A DNA stretch of 64,000 nt. Source: Arthrobacter sp. ISL-72. Lineage in GTDB: Bacteria; Actinomycetota; Actinomycetes; Actinomycetales; Micrococcaceae. Position 1 is the stretch's first letter; each line of letters opens with the position of its first letter. Position numbers and translations under genes: made by a program. The stretch covers positions 1-64,000 of the forward strand of contig NZ_JAGGPP010000006.1 in assembly GCF_018613755.1 (NCBI RefSeq), written 5' to 3'. Of the stretch, positions 18,950 to 25,960 are shown piece by piece. The notes beneath the pieces are model-generated. The model searched no databases, was not told the origin of the DNA, and saw only the letters and a program-made list of their open reading frames with translations.

Positions 18950-19803
18950 CATTGAATTCAGGACCGTCCCCTTTTTCCAGGCTTTCCCTGAACAGCGCCA
19001 CCACCAAGAAGTGGACACTGGCCGAGGCTGTGGACGGCTGTGCCCGTGCTGGGATCCCCGCCATCGGCCCCTGGCGCGACCGGGTGCACGAAGCCGGCGT
19101 GGACAATGCGGCCAAGCTCATCAAGGATGCCGGCCTGCGCGTGTCGTCGCTGTGCCGCGGCGGCTTCCTGACCGCGGCCGACGCCGAGGGGCAGGCCGCC
19201 GCGCTGGCGGACAACCGCGCCGCCATCCTTGAGGCGGTGGCACTGGACACCCGGGAGCTGTTCCTGGTGGTCGGCGGGCTCGCGCCGGGGGAGAAGGACG
19301 TGGTTGCCGCCCGCCAGCGCGTCGCCGACCGCCTCGCTGACCTGGTGCCGTTCGCCGTGGAGAACGGCGTCCGGCTGGTGCTTGAACCGCTGCACCCGAT
19401 GTACGCCGCGGACCGTGCGCTGATTTCCACCCTGGGCCAGGCCCTGGACCTTGCGGCGCCGTACGGCGCGACGGCGGTGGGCGTCGCCGTCGACACCTTC
19501 CACGTGTGGTGGGACCCGGAGCTGAAGGCACAGATCGAACGGGCCGGGCGGGAGGACCGGATTGCCTCCTACCAGGTTTGCGACTTCAACCTGCCCATCG
19601 CCGCCGACGCACTGCTGTCCCGAGGCATGATGGGCGACGGCGTGATCGATTTCGCGACCATCGGCACCTGGGTCCGCGACGCCGGATATACGGGCGACAT
19701 TGAAGTGGAAATTTTCAACCAGGAAATCTGGGACGCCGACGCGGACGCCGTCCTGGCGACCATGAAGGAGCGCTACGCGGAACTCGTCCTGCCGTACGCC
19801 TGA
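18946..19803 (+). CDS. Sugar phosphate isomerase/epimerase-like TIM barrel
   Basis: A 285-aa xylose-isomerase-like TIM-barrel protein. Metal-site landmarks are VRLVLEPLHP (Glu), GVAVDTFHVWWDP (Asp and His), YQVCDFNLP (Asp) and GDIEVEIFN (last Glu). The ATG overlaps the upstream TGA, so it is the third coupled gene of the operon. Oxidoreductase, DUF993 and epimerase together suggest breakdown of an unusual or oxidised sugar; no transporter is in this cluster. Confidence 0.8.
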   Translation: MTLNSGPSPFSRLSLNSATTKKWTLAEAVDGCARAGIPAIGPWRDRVHEAGVDNAAKLIKDAGLRVSSLCRGGFLTAADAEGQAAALADNRAAILEAVALDTRELFLVVGGLAPGEKDVVAARQRVADRLADLVPFAVENGVRLVLEPLHPMYAADRALISTLGQALDLAAPYGATAVGVAVDTFHVWWDPELKAQIERAGREDRIASYQVCDFNLPIAADALLSRGMMGDGVIDFATIGTWVRDAGYTGDIEVEIFNQEIWDADADAVLATMKERYAELVLPYA

Positions 19804-19869
19804 GCGGCCGGCTAACCGGCCGCACCCAGGTCCTGCCGGCCCGGTGCCGCGCATCGCGGTACCGGGCCG
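19804..19869. terminator. Tandem hairpins ending the sugar operon
   Basis: GCGGCCGG/CCGGCCGC (19804-19823) starts at the operon stop. A longer hairpin follows, with a 9-bp outer and 5-bp inner stem (19837-19869). No T-tract is present, so termination efficiency is uncertain. Confidence 0.5.
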
Positions 19870-19930
19870 TCTCGGCTGTCCCTTAACACGGCGGTCAGTG
19901 GCGCGTATCGTCGTGGCAGGAGGAATTCAC

Positions 19931-20362
19931 ATGACCGATCAGATCAAGGACGCGGAAGCGTCCGTGCTCGTGGAAGCTCCCCGGAACCGGGTCTGGAAGG
20001 CCCTCACCGATCCGGGAATCGTCAAGCAATATTTCCTCGGCACGAATCTCACCACCACCTGGCGGGAAGGCGACCCCGTGACTTTTGCGGGTGAGTGGAA
20101 AGGCAGGAGTTACGAGGACAAGGGCGTGGTGCTGGAAAACAGGCACGAAGAACTGCTGCGCATCAGCCACTACAGTCCGCTGACAGGGCTTCCGGATGTA
20201 CCGGAGAATTATCACACGGTGGAGTACCGGCTGGATGAGAAACCAGCGGGTACGCAGGTGACCATCACGCAGGGAAACAACAAGAGTAATTCCGAGGCCG
20301 AGGAGTCCGCCAAGCTCTGGGAAATGGTGCTCGGGAACCTGAAGGAACTGTTGGAGCGCTGA
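19931..20362 (+). CDS. SRPBCC (AHSA1-like) protein
   Basis: A 143-aa START/SRPBCC-fold protein. The N-terminal VLVEAPRNRVWKALTDPGIV and central TFAGEWKGRSYEDKGVVLE are typical of AHSA1-like ligand-binding proteins. The start at ATG 19931 has a perfect AGGAGG eight bases upstream. No ligand can be assigned. Followed 3 bases later by a small acidic protein on the same strand. Confidence 0.8.
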   Translation: MTDQIKDAEASVLVEAPRNRVWKALTDPGIVKQYFLGTNLTTTWREGDPVTFAGEWKGRSYEDKGVVLENRHEELLRISHYSPLTGLPDVPENYHTVEYRLDEKPAGTQVTITQGNNKSNSEAEESAKLWEMVLGNLKELLER

Positions 20363-20365
20363 CTA

Positions 20366-20557
20366 ATGACAGAGATTCCCGACGAAGACGGCAGCGCCCG
20401 AGGGGACGACGGTATGTCCCGGCCGATGGAGGAAGCCGCGCGCGACTCGGTGGCGGGCGACCTCGCCGCAACGATCGAGCCGGAAATCGCCGGGCTGGAT
20501 GACACCCCGGAAGGACATCCCGGGGGCGCCGACCCCGGCGGCGCCGACCACGGATAA
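20366..20557 (+). CDS. Small acidic disordered protein
   Basis: A 63-aa protein rich in Asp, Glu, Gly and Pro, probably disordered and ending in a GGADPGGADHG repeat. No family recognised. It starts 3 bases after the SRPBCC stop, so expression probably depends on that gene. Moderate confidence because there is no ribosome site of its own. Confidence 0.45.
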   Translation: MTEIPDEDGSARGDDGMSRPMEEAARDSVAGDLAATIEPEIAGLDDTPEGHPGGADPGGADHG

Positions 20558-20579
20558 TTAGTGTCGGTTCTGCAAGTTC

Positions 20580-21053
20580 CTACCCGGACCGTTCGGTCAG
20601 CACTCTCCTCCGGTGCGCCGCGGCGCGGAGCTGAATAATTCTGGCTGCTCCTGCAAGTGCCACCAGAACGCCGCCGCCCACCGCCGCGATGAAGAGCGCG
20701 ACGCCAAGCGACACGGCTCCTTCGAGGCCGAAAAATCTCACCTGCACGTAATCCTGGTTCTGCAGGATAAAAACGATGAGCAGGACCATGAGCACCAGGG
20801 CTGTGGCTACGGCTGCCCAGACCATGCCCGCACGCGTCACGCGCCGGTCCTCGGCAGCAGGCTCCGTATTGCGGGGGACGGCCGGGGCAGTGGGATCGTA
20901 TGTCGGTAGGCCGGTACCAACTTCCCGCCCTGGTTCCGTCCCTGGTCCGGATCGTCCGGTTTCGCCCGGGTCGCTGCGGCCTACTCCGGGGCTGGGCGGC
21001 GGTGCTGCCGGGGCAACTTCATTCGGATCTTCTTCATACGAGTGCTCAGTCAT
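20580..21053 (-). CDS. LapA-domain (DUF1049-type) membrane protein
   Basis: A 157-aa protein: an acidic, Pro/Gly-rich N-terminal half, then two transmembrane segments (AGMVWAAVATALVLMVLLIV and VSLGVALFIAAVGGGVLVAL) around the LapA-like linker ILQNQDYVQVRFFG, ending in a basic tail. The start is ATG 21053, with GGAGAGG nine bases upstream. It is the last host gene before the split tRNA-Arg. Confidence 0.8.
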   Translation of the reverse strand: MTEHSYEEDPNEVAPAAPPPSPGVGRSDPGETGRSGPGTEPGREVGTGLPTYDPTAPAVPRNTEPAAEDRRVTRAGMVWAAVATALVLMVLLIVFILQNQDYVQVRFFGLEGAVSLGVALFIAAVGGGVLVALAGAARIIQLRAAAHRRRVLTERSG

Positions 21054-21250
21054 TCGATCCATCCTCTCCGGTCCATCCTCTCCGAGGCTACCGCCGCGGC
21101 GGCAGGTGCGGCGCCGGCGCCACATCGGTTGAGCCGGCGCCACACTGAAATCATAAGCATGCTTAGCGTGAAACGGCGGCAATGTACTCGGAAGACGAAA
21201 AGCGGGCCTTCGCCTGCGTTGCCGCAAGACGAAAGCCCGCTTCCATTTTG

Positions 21251-21288
21251 TGCCCCAGGAGGGAATCGAACCCCCGACCGGCGGATTA
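21251..21288 (-). pseudogene. 3' half of the host tRNA-Arg(TCT), stranded at attL
   Basis: Read on the minus strand this gives the 3' side of the anticodon stem, the variable loop, T-arm (GGGGGTTCGATTCCCTC) and acceptor ending TGGGGCA. The 5' half is missing; beyond GGATTA the sequence is phage. Its anticodon-stem strand CCGC pairs with GCGG in the fragment at 56339-56373, showing that the two pieces were one gene. Confidence 0.92.
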
Positions 21289-21293
21289 CAAGG
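21283..21293. other. attL core
   Basis: GGATTACAAGG, matching attR at 10 of 11 bases; the odd base follows GGATTA. If strand exchange is within GGATTA, bases up to 21288 can be host and those from 21289 are phage. Confidence 0.85.
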
Positions 21294-21391
21294 TTGGCGA
21301 TTCAGATGAAGAAGAATCATCGAATGTCATACCGTTCACCCCACATCGCTGGCAGCCCGCTGGTGACCAGCCGCTAAGGAAGACAGCGTGA
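21286..21391 (+). other. Detached 3' part of the viral repressor gene
   Basis: In the circular phage, the repressor frame now ending at 56339 would cross attP and continue here as Tyr then KVGDSDEEESSNVIPFTPHR and a tail ending QPLRKTA, stopping at TGA 21389-21391: 34 extra codons. The segment is acidic, then Pro-rich, then basic. In the prophage it has no start codon in phage sequence and is not translated as part of the repressor. The TGA overlaps the GTG of the next gene. Confidence 0.85.
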
Positions 21392-21681
21392 ACCCGGCAA
21401 TGGCGCCGGCCGCTGTCGGAACCATCATCCAGTATGCCGAGGACCTAGCCGAGCTTCCCCTCCTGTCCGTCATCATGGCAGACCCGGGAGGGCAAGACCC
21501 CCGGGAAGAAGAGCGACGCCTCGTCCTGCAGCGGCGGGCGGACTTCGGTTCAGAGCCTGCCTGGTATGCGGCCAAGGGGGTCGGCGTCTCCGCCGTCGGA
21601 CCTGACGGCGTCGAGGACCGAACCCACTACGGGCCGTTCCTGGTCATCTGGCTGCCGCCCGCCGTCGAGGTCGCCGCGTGA
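21388..21681 (+). CDS. Unknown phage protein after attL
   Basis: A 97-aa protein starting at GTG 21388, which overlaps the stop of the viral repressor extension. Its ribosome site AAGGAAG lies inside that extension. The sequence is acidic with EEERRLVLQRRADFG and a hydrophobic end LVIWLPP. No domain recognised. The overlap implies co-translation with the repressor in the free phage; in the prophage it has lost that promoter. Confidence 0.7.
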   Translation: MNPAMAPAAVGTIIQYAEDLAELPLLSVIMADPGGQDPREEERRLVLQRRADFGSEPAWYAAKGVGVSAVGPDGVEDRTHYGPFLVIWLPPAVEVAA

Positions 21682-21950
21682 GCGCCATCCAGTTCGCCCC
21701 AATGCCGGCCCCAGAGCCGGACAGCGAACCCCTGACGTCCTTCCGTGAGTGGCGCCGCGCCGTCGATGCCGCCGCCGCCCTCCGGGACGCCATGAAAGGC
21801 CGGCGCGTCCGCTTCGTCGGCATGTTCCGCAACGCTTCCCATCAGCCCACCGGCCGGATCAAGGACGTCACGTCCGCCGGCTTCAAGATCCTCTGGGACG
21901 GCTCGACCGTCGCTGAGTGGATCGACCCCGACAGCGTGGTGTTCATCTAA
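21678..21950 (+). CDS. Unknown small phage protein
   Basis: A 90-aa protein beginning with a GTG that overlaps the upstream stop. An N-terminal Pro-rich stretch and helix (FREWRRAVDAAAALRDAMKG) precede an SH3-like beta pattern (RVRFVGMFRN through VVFI). No catalytic motif is visible. Probably the third cistron of the viral repressor transcript. Confidence 0.65.
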   Translation: MSAIQFAPMPAPEPDSEPLTSFREWRRAVDAAAALRDAMKGRRVRFVGMFRNASHQPTGRIKDVTSAGFKILWDGSTVAEWIDPDSVVFI

Positions 21951-22614
21951 CCCAGCGCGCATAAAAGCCGGTCCAGGATGTTCGAGCATCCCGACCGGCG
22001 TGGCAACCAGCTCCCGGCTACGGAACTCTGATCGCGGCACAAGTCTATCTACTGCCGCGCCCAATTTCCATACCCTCAGCTGTGCTGCCCGAAAACATAT
22101 CGAGGCGGTACGGCTACCCCGCCTGGCAGCACAGCCACACAACACGCTAAGCCTGATTTCATGGGCTGTTTACTGGGTCAGAGCCAGTTCCTTTTCGAGC
22201 GCACGGGCAGGGTCCATAAAGCGAGCCTGAAGGCCGCACATGCGAAGGAGTGCCAAGACCGACCGTGAACCAGATTCACCAGATCCGTGCGCACATGCCG
22301 CCACTGCCCAGGAGTAATGCCCTGGGCCTTGCTAGCTGCTCTCCAGCAGCCAACCGACGACAACCGACCGACCGACGCGGTGTCTCACCAGCTTGCCTTG
22401 AACGAACATCAGAATCTTTTTTCCCGTTGTTCCGACAAGGCAGGCCCCTGCCCTCCTCGCCCCTCCCTCCCTCTGCGGTGATGGCAACGAAAAAGAAAAG
22501 GGCCTGCATAGCAGGCCCTCAAAGGAGGTCAAACCTTCCAGAATATCGACCTCCAAACAAGGTCAATTCGGTGTAAAAACGTAGCGAAAACACACACTAA
22601 TACGGGGGCAATAA
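21951..22614. other. 664-base gap before the first integrase
   Basis: No gene is convincing here. It holds an inverted repeat GCCGGTC/GACCGGC (21967-21999), the minus-strand terminator listed next, another inverted repeat GGAGGTC/GACCTCC (22524-22554), and TAATAC at 22598-22603 as a possible integrase -10 box. A 23-codon minus-strand stretch near 22160-22228 ends in a protein-like ALEKELALTQ but has no ribosome site and may be gene debris. Confidence 0.5.
22489..22518 (-). terminator. Orphan minus-strand terminator
   Basis: GGGCCTGC/GCAGGCCC around an ATA loop (22500-22518). Its A-rich plus-strand flank (22489-22499) becomes TTTTCTTTTT on the minus strand, so it is a good terminator for leftward transcription. 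No leftward gene lies directly upstream, so it may end antisense or small-RNA transcription from the integrase promoter region. Confidence 0.7.
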
Positions 22615-23493
22615 ATGAACACGGAAGACACGCTGAAGTACTGGATTGCTTGCATGAAAGCAGCCGACCTGACACCGAAGACGATCCGCGAGCGCGTGAT
22701 CTTCATCCGCCAGCTGGCTCGGGACGCGGACCTGTACACAGTGACCAGGCGGGAGCTGATCATCTGGACGGCTGCTCAGAACTGGTCCAACTCGACGCGC
22801 GTCCATCGCCGTTCCGGCCTCCATACGTTCTTCGCCTGGATGCAGGACGAAGAGCTGCGCTTGGACAACCCGGCCTACCGGCTGCCGAGGGTCGCAACCA
22901 GGAAGCGTGAGCCCAACCCCTTCAGCGTCGACGAGATCAACGCCCTGCTCAACGGCGGGATCTACCGGAAGACCCGGGTCATGGTCGCCCTGCACTATTA
23001 CCTCGGATTGCGGGTCTCCGAGATAGCGGCCGTCAACGGCGATGACATCGACTGGGACGCCCGGACCCTATCCACGGTGGGCAAGGGCCGGAAGGCGGCC
23101 ACCCTGCCCGTACCGGCGGCTCTCTGGCCCCTTTTCCTCCAGATGCCACGGAATGGCTACTGGTTCCCCAACCGGACAGCGAACAAACTGCACGCCGCCG
23201 GGGAGGGCCACATCATGGGCAACTCCGTCTCCGGCCTGATCGGGGACGCGATCAAGCGGGCCGGCCTCAAGCACCGGCCCCATGACTTGCGGGCTTCCCT
23301 GGCCACTGAGATGCACGACGCCGGAGTGAGTTCCTTCGTGATCCAGAAGGGCATGAGGCATTCGAACATGGACACCACCACGATCTACCTGCGGCTGAGG
23401 CCGGAGCAGCTCCGGCACGGCTTCGACCAGCTGCCCGCCGTCACCATTCCCGAACGCTCCGGCCGTCAGAAGGCCGTACAGCTCGCGGCCTGA
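22615..23493 (+). CDS. Tyrosine integrase with LAA C-terminus
   Basis: A 292-aa XerC/D-like recombinase with an N-terminal SAM-like core-binding domain (1-100) and a catalytic domain. Active-site residues: Arg in YYLGLRVSEIAAV, Lys in VGKGRKAATLPV, HDLRAS (His-x-x-Arg), and GMRHSNMDTTTIYLR (His and nucleophile Tyr). It lacks a separate arm-binding domain. The protein ends GRQKAVQLAA; a terminal LAA is the key feature of ssrA-type degradation tags read by ClpXP. It is the nearest recombinase to attL (1.3 kb) and the best candidate for attP/attB integration. GGGGG precedes the ATG. Confidence 0.92.
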   Translation: MNTEDTLKYWIACMKAADLTPKTIRERVIFIRQLARDADLYTVTRRELIIWTAAQNWSNSTRVHRRSGLHTFFAWMQDEELRLDNPAYRLPRVATRKREPNPFSVDEINALLNGGIYRKTRVMVALHYYLGLRVSEIAAVNGDDIDWDARTLSTVGKGRKAATLPVPAALWPLFLQMPRNGYWFPNRTANKLHAAGEGHIMGNSVSGLIGDAIKRAGLKHRPHDLRASLATEMHDAGVSSFVIQKGMRHSNMDTTTIYLRLRPEQLRHGFDQLPAVTIPERSGRQKAVQLAA

Positions 23494-23499
23494 CATGCC

Positions 23500-23537
23500 A
23501 AAGGGTCCGGACACATCGTGTCCGGACCCTTTTTCGC
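23500..23537. terminator. Bidirectional terminator between integrase and tRNA-Arg
   Basis: A perfect 15-bp stem (23500-23514 with 23518-23532) with a T-tract on the plus side and the matching A-tract on the other. It ends both the integrase transcript and the leftward tRNA-Arg transcript. Confidence 0.92.
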
Positions 23538-23540
23538 GCG

Positions 23541-23613
23541 TGCCCCAGGAGGGAATCGAACCCCCGACCGGAGGATTAGAAAGCCTCTGCTCTATCCCCT
23601 GAGCTACTGGGGC
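23541..23613 (-). tRNA. Phage-borne tRNA-Arg (TCT)
   Basis: A full 73-base tRNA on the minus strand: acceptor GCCCCAG/CTGGGGC, D-arm GCTC/GAGC, anticodon TCT in CTTTCTAAT, T-arm with GGTTCGATTCC, discriminator A, no encoded CCA. It differs from the reconstructed host gene at only three positions, all in the anticodon arm. Two make a compensatory C-G to A-T change in the stem (GCGG/CCGC to GAGG/CCTC) and the third is C32 to T. It probably replaces the host tRNA broken by integration. Confidence 0.93.
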
Positions 23614-23691
23614 CGGGCGGCATTAATCGTAGCAGTTACTATTTGCTTGGGCCGTCGTCGCGCCCTTTCGACATATAGGGGGATTTCTAAC

Positions 23692-24024
23692 ATGAATGCC
23701 AACACCCAGCAGAAGTTCGATATTGCCGTTCCAGGCACAGTGGATAGCGTCTACGCCACTGTCTTGAAGGTTGTCTCCGAGGGCGCCTACAAGAAGGTGG
23801 AGCCCGCGGAATTTACCAAGATGGTCTCATTCCGGACGGGAGCGTCGCTGATGACGTGGGGCCAGCGCTGGATCGTTCAGGTAGCCACCGGGGTGGACGG
23901 CCTTCCGCACGTCATCGCCACCATCACCCCGCGCAACGGAGGCCAGCAGTTGGATGCTGCCAGGATTGCCAAGCTTTCAAACGAGTTCTACCAGAAGATT
24001 TCCGCCGCCGCCCAGGTCAGCTAG
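23692..24024 (+). CDS. Unknown 110-aa protein between tRNA-Arg and second recombinase
   Basis: Starts at ATG 23692 with AGGGGG nine bases upstream. The pattern (KFDIAVPGTVDSVYATVLKV at the N-terminus, beta-rich middle with WGQRWIVQVATG, and a C-terminal helix IAKLSNEFYQKISAAA) recalls small START/SRPBCC-like proteins of Arthrobacter relatives, but I cannot confirm this. Its last four bases overlap the end of the convergent recombinase. Possibly expressed from the prophage. Confidence 0.65.
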   Translation: MNANTQQKFDIAVPGTVDSVYATVLKVVSEGAYKKVEPAEFTKMVSFRTGASLMTWGQRWIVQVATGVDGLPHVIATITPRNGGQQLDAARIAKLSNEFYQKISAAAQVS

Positions 24025-24953
24025 GCAGCGCCCGCCAGGAACGCCGCCACGGTGTGATTCGCGTGCCGGTCCAGGTTGTGCCGGCCGCGGTCATACCTCG
24101 CCGTGATCCTCGGGTCAGAGTGCCGGGCGGCGATCTGGACATCGCGGAGCGGGGCGCCGGCATCCAGGCATGCCGTGACGAACGAGTGCCGGAGCCCGTG
24201 CGGAGTGATGTGCTTATCGATCCCGGCCTTCCGGCACAGCCGTGCTACAACACCGGCCGCGGCCTTGCGGTTCATTGGCTGGCCGTTGGACTTCCGGAGC
24301 AGCAGCGGGCCGGACACCCTTTCACCGGCTGCGGCGTCCAGGGCGCGGATGACTTGGACGGGCAGCGGGACCGTGGCCGGCTTCCCACCCTTGCCGACCA
24401 GCTTCAGCACGCGGTGGCCGCGTTCCTCGTGCCGGTAGTCCTCCACCCGGACGGCGCACGCTTCGGAGACGCGGAGCCCAAGCATGCCCATGAGGACGAT
24501 CAGCGCACCGTCAGTCGGGTGGGATGCCTTCGCCGTCTGAATCAGCGCGCCCAGCTCCATCCGCTCCAGCCCCAGGGTGGAGGATTCGTCCATGTACAGC
24601 CGCGGGGTCCGGAGGTGCTCGGCTGGCGACTTCACGATGTAGTCATCGATGGCCGCGAAGCGGTAGAAACCCTTCACGACCGAGGCGTGATGGGCGATCG
24701 AGGCCGGCTTGTTGTGGCGATCCTCCTCGAGGTAGCGGAGGAAGATCTCCAGGTGATGGCGTTTGACGTCGGTCAGCAGGTCCAGCCCGTTGCCCTTGCA
24801 CCAGCGCCACAGGACCCGGAGCGTGTGCTCGTAGGTCTTCCGGGTGGTGCCCGCGTAGCGGGCGAGGTACCCCGCCACGGCCAGATCGGTGCTGGTCAGG
24901 TTCCTGTTTGAAGGCAGGCCAATGAGAGTAGTGTTATCCACGTCGTCATCCAT
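24021..24953 (-). CDS. Second tyrosine recombinase
   Basis: A 310-aa recombinase with a SAM-like N-terminal domain (about 25-115) and a complete catalytic set: Arg in MLGLRVSEACAV, Lys in VGKGGKPATVPLP, HGLRHSF (His-x-x-Arg), and AARHSDPRITARYDRG (His and Tyr). It differs clearly from the first integrase. The protein ends AAFLAGAA, a small-residue end that could also be a degradation tag, though less canonical than LAA. Its partner site is unknown: it might assist excision, resolve dimers, or be left from another element. Confidence 0.9.
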   Translation of the reverse strand: MDDDVDNTTLIGLPSNRNLTSTDLAVAGYLARYAGTTRKTYEHTLRVLWRWCKGNGLDLLTDVKRHHLEIFLRYLEEDRHNKPASIAHHASVVKGFYRFAAIDDYIVKSPAEHLRTPRLYMDESSTLGLERMELGALIQTAKASHPTDGALIVLMGMLGLRVSEACAVRVEDYRHEERGHRVLKLVGKGGKPATVPLPVQVIRALDAAAGERVSGPLLLRKSNGQPMNRKAAAGVVARLCRKAGIDKHITPHGLRHSFVTACLDAGAPLRDVQIAARHSDPRITARYDRGRHNLDRHANHTVAAFLAGAA

Positions 24954-25057
24954 TCGTGCTTAGGGGTGCAAATGGTGACGGCATAAAGGCCCGTTCAGTC
25001 TGCCAAGGACTGGGCGGGTCGCCGTCGTTTTGGGAAAGATCCCAGAGTACGCCGAAA

Positions 25058-25088
25058 GGCCCCTCCCGGGCAATAGCCGAGAGGGGCC
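25058..25088 (-). terminator. Hairpin after the 67-aa gene
   Basis: GGCCCCTC/GAGGGGCC (25058-25065, 25081-25088) lies 47 bases beyond the stop of the leftward gene at 25135; the minus strand continues TTTCGG. A plausible weak terminator that separates it from the second recombinase. Confidence 0.6.
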
Positions 25089-25134
25089 AATCAGTTATTC
25101 GAGCTGGTGCATAACCGGATTTATGTGCCGGGTA

Positions 25135-25338
25135 TCAGAATACCGAAGCGACGGCCTGCCGAGCGGTCAGATACTGGATCTCATCCTTGCTCAGACCAGC
25201 TTTCGCGGACAGATCCGTCACCCGCTGGAGTCGTTCGCGGTACATCGCGGACCTCCAGTCCTCACCGTGCATCCGCTCCGCCTGTGCAACCTGCTTGGCA
25301 TAGAACTTGATCATCCGGGCGAAACCGAACGTCTCCAC
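25135..25338 (-). CDS. Unknown 67-aa helical protein
   Basis: Starts at GTG 25338 with AGGAG well placed. Charged and helical (MIKFYAKQVAQAERMHGEDW, KAGLSKDEIQYLTARQAVAS), with no cysteines or membrane segment. Function unknown. It is divergent from the acyltransferase across a 28-base gap, so the two may share a control region and be expressed in the lysogen. Confidence 0.7.
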   Translation of the reverse strand: METFGFARMIKFYAKQVAQAERMHGEDWRSAMYRERLQRVTDLSAKAGLSKDEIQYLTARQAVASVF

Positions 25339-25366
25339 ATGGGCTCCTGGCTGTTAATGTTGGGTC

Positions 25367-25960
25367 ATGACTGTTGGGGGACTGATTCGGCGGGCGTTGA
25401 ATAGCGCCAAGTACAAGGGCGATCTGTGCCGTGGCGCCCGCCTGCGGCTCTGGATCAGGGCGTGGGGCGGGACCTGCGGCAAGGGCCTTGCGGTCGCCAA
25501 GGGCGTTCGCCTGATGCGCCCACCTACCGCCGGCTGGCATATCGGCTCTGACGTGTACCTAGGCCACGGCGTCATCCTGGACGTAGGCGAACACGCGAGT
25601 CTTCGCGTTGGCGATGGCGTGAAGGTTTTTCACCACAGCCTGATCGGCGCGTTCGATGAAGTTACCATCCGGGATGAAGTGCAGATAGCAGAGTCCGTGA
25701 CCATCCGGGATCACAACCACGCTACCCACAACATTGACATGCACCGGACGCTCGTATCTGATCCGGTGACCATCGGCGCCGGGGCGTGGATCGCTCGCGG
25801 TGTGGCAGTGCTGGCAGGCGCAACCGTGGGCGAAGGTGCCGTGGTGGCGGCGAACGCGGTCATTACCCGCGGAACGTGCGTGCCGCCCATGTCAGTGGTC
25901 GGTGGCGTTCCCGCCAAGCCACTGAGCAAGAGCGGCACGCGCCTATCAGTTGCCGGTTAG
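25367..25960 (+). CDS. Hexapeptide-repeat O-acyltransferase (lysogenic-conversion candidate)
   Basis: A 197-aa left-handed beta-helix acyltransferase of the maltose/NodL-type group. Hexapeptide repeats run from WHIGSDVYLGHGVILDVGEH to VVAANAVITRGTCVPPMSVV, with the typical RDHNHATHNID loop that should contain the catalytic His, and the closing GGVPAKPL. It is the only plus-strand gene of its kind in the prophage and overlaps the end of the tail-spike gene by 15 bases. It probably acetylates a surface glycan in the lysogen, blocking related phages. Family is clear; the role is inferred from position. Confidence 0.87.
   Translation: MTVGGLIRRALNSAKYKGDLCRGARLRLWIRAWGGTCGKGLAVAKGVRLMRPPTAGWHIGSDVYLGHGVILDVGEHASLRVGDGVKVFHHSLIGAFDEVTIRDEVQIAESVTIRDHNHATHNIDMHRTLVSDPVTIGAGAWIARGVAVLAGATVGEGAVVAANAVITRGTCVPPMSVVGGVPAKPLSKSGTRLSVAG

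Noticed and set aside
21251..21300. Reading attL as an intact tRNA with anticodon TGT
   Set aside because: Only the 3' half folds; the sequence past GGATTA gives no D-arm or acceptor strand. The apparent TGT comes from the phage base next to the core.
22000..22556. Several 60-110 codon frames in the gap before the integrase
   Set aside because: They overlap one another, lack ribosome sites, and some run through the orphan terminator.
21283..23613. Two tandem elements: a small one at 21.3-23.6 kb and the phage at 23.6-56.3 kb
   Set aside because: The anticodon stems show that the outer halves (GCGG with CCGC) belong together, while the tRNA at 23541 is self-consistent with a different pair (GAGG with CCTC). 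A single insertion carrying its own tRNA explains this better.
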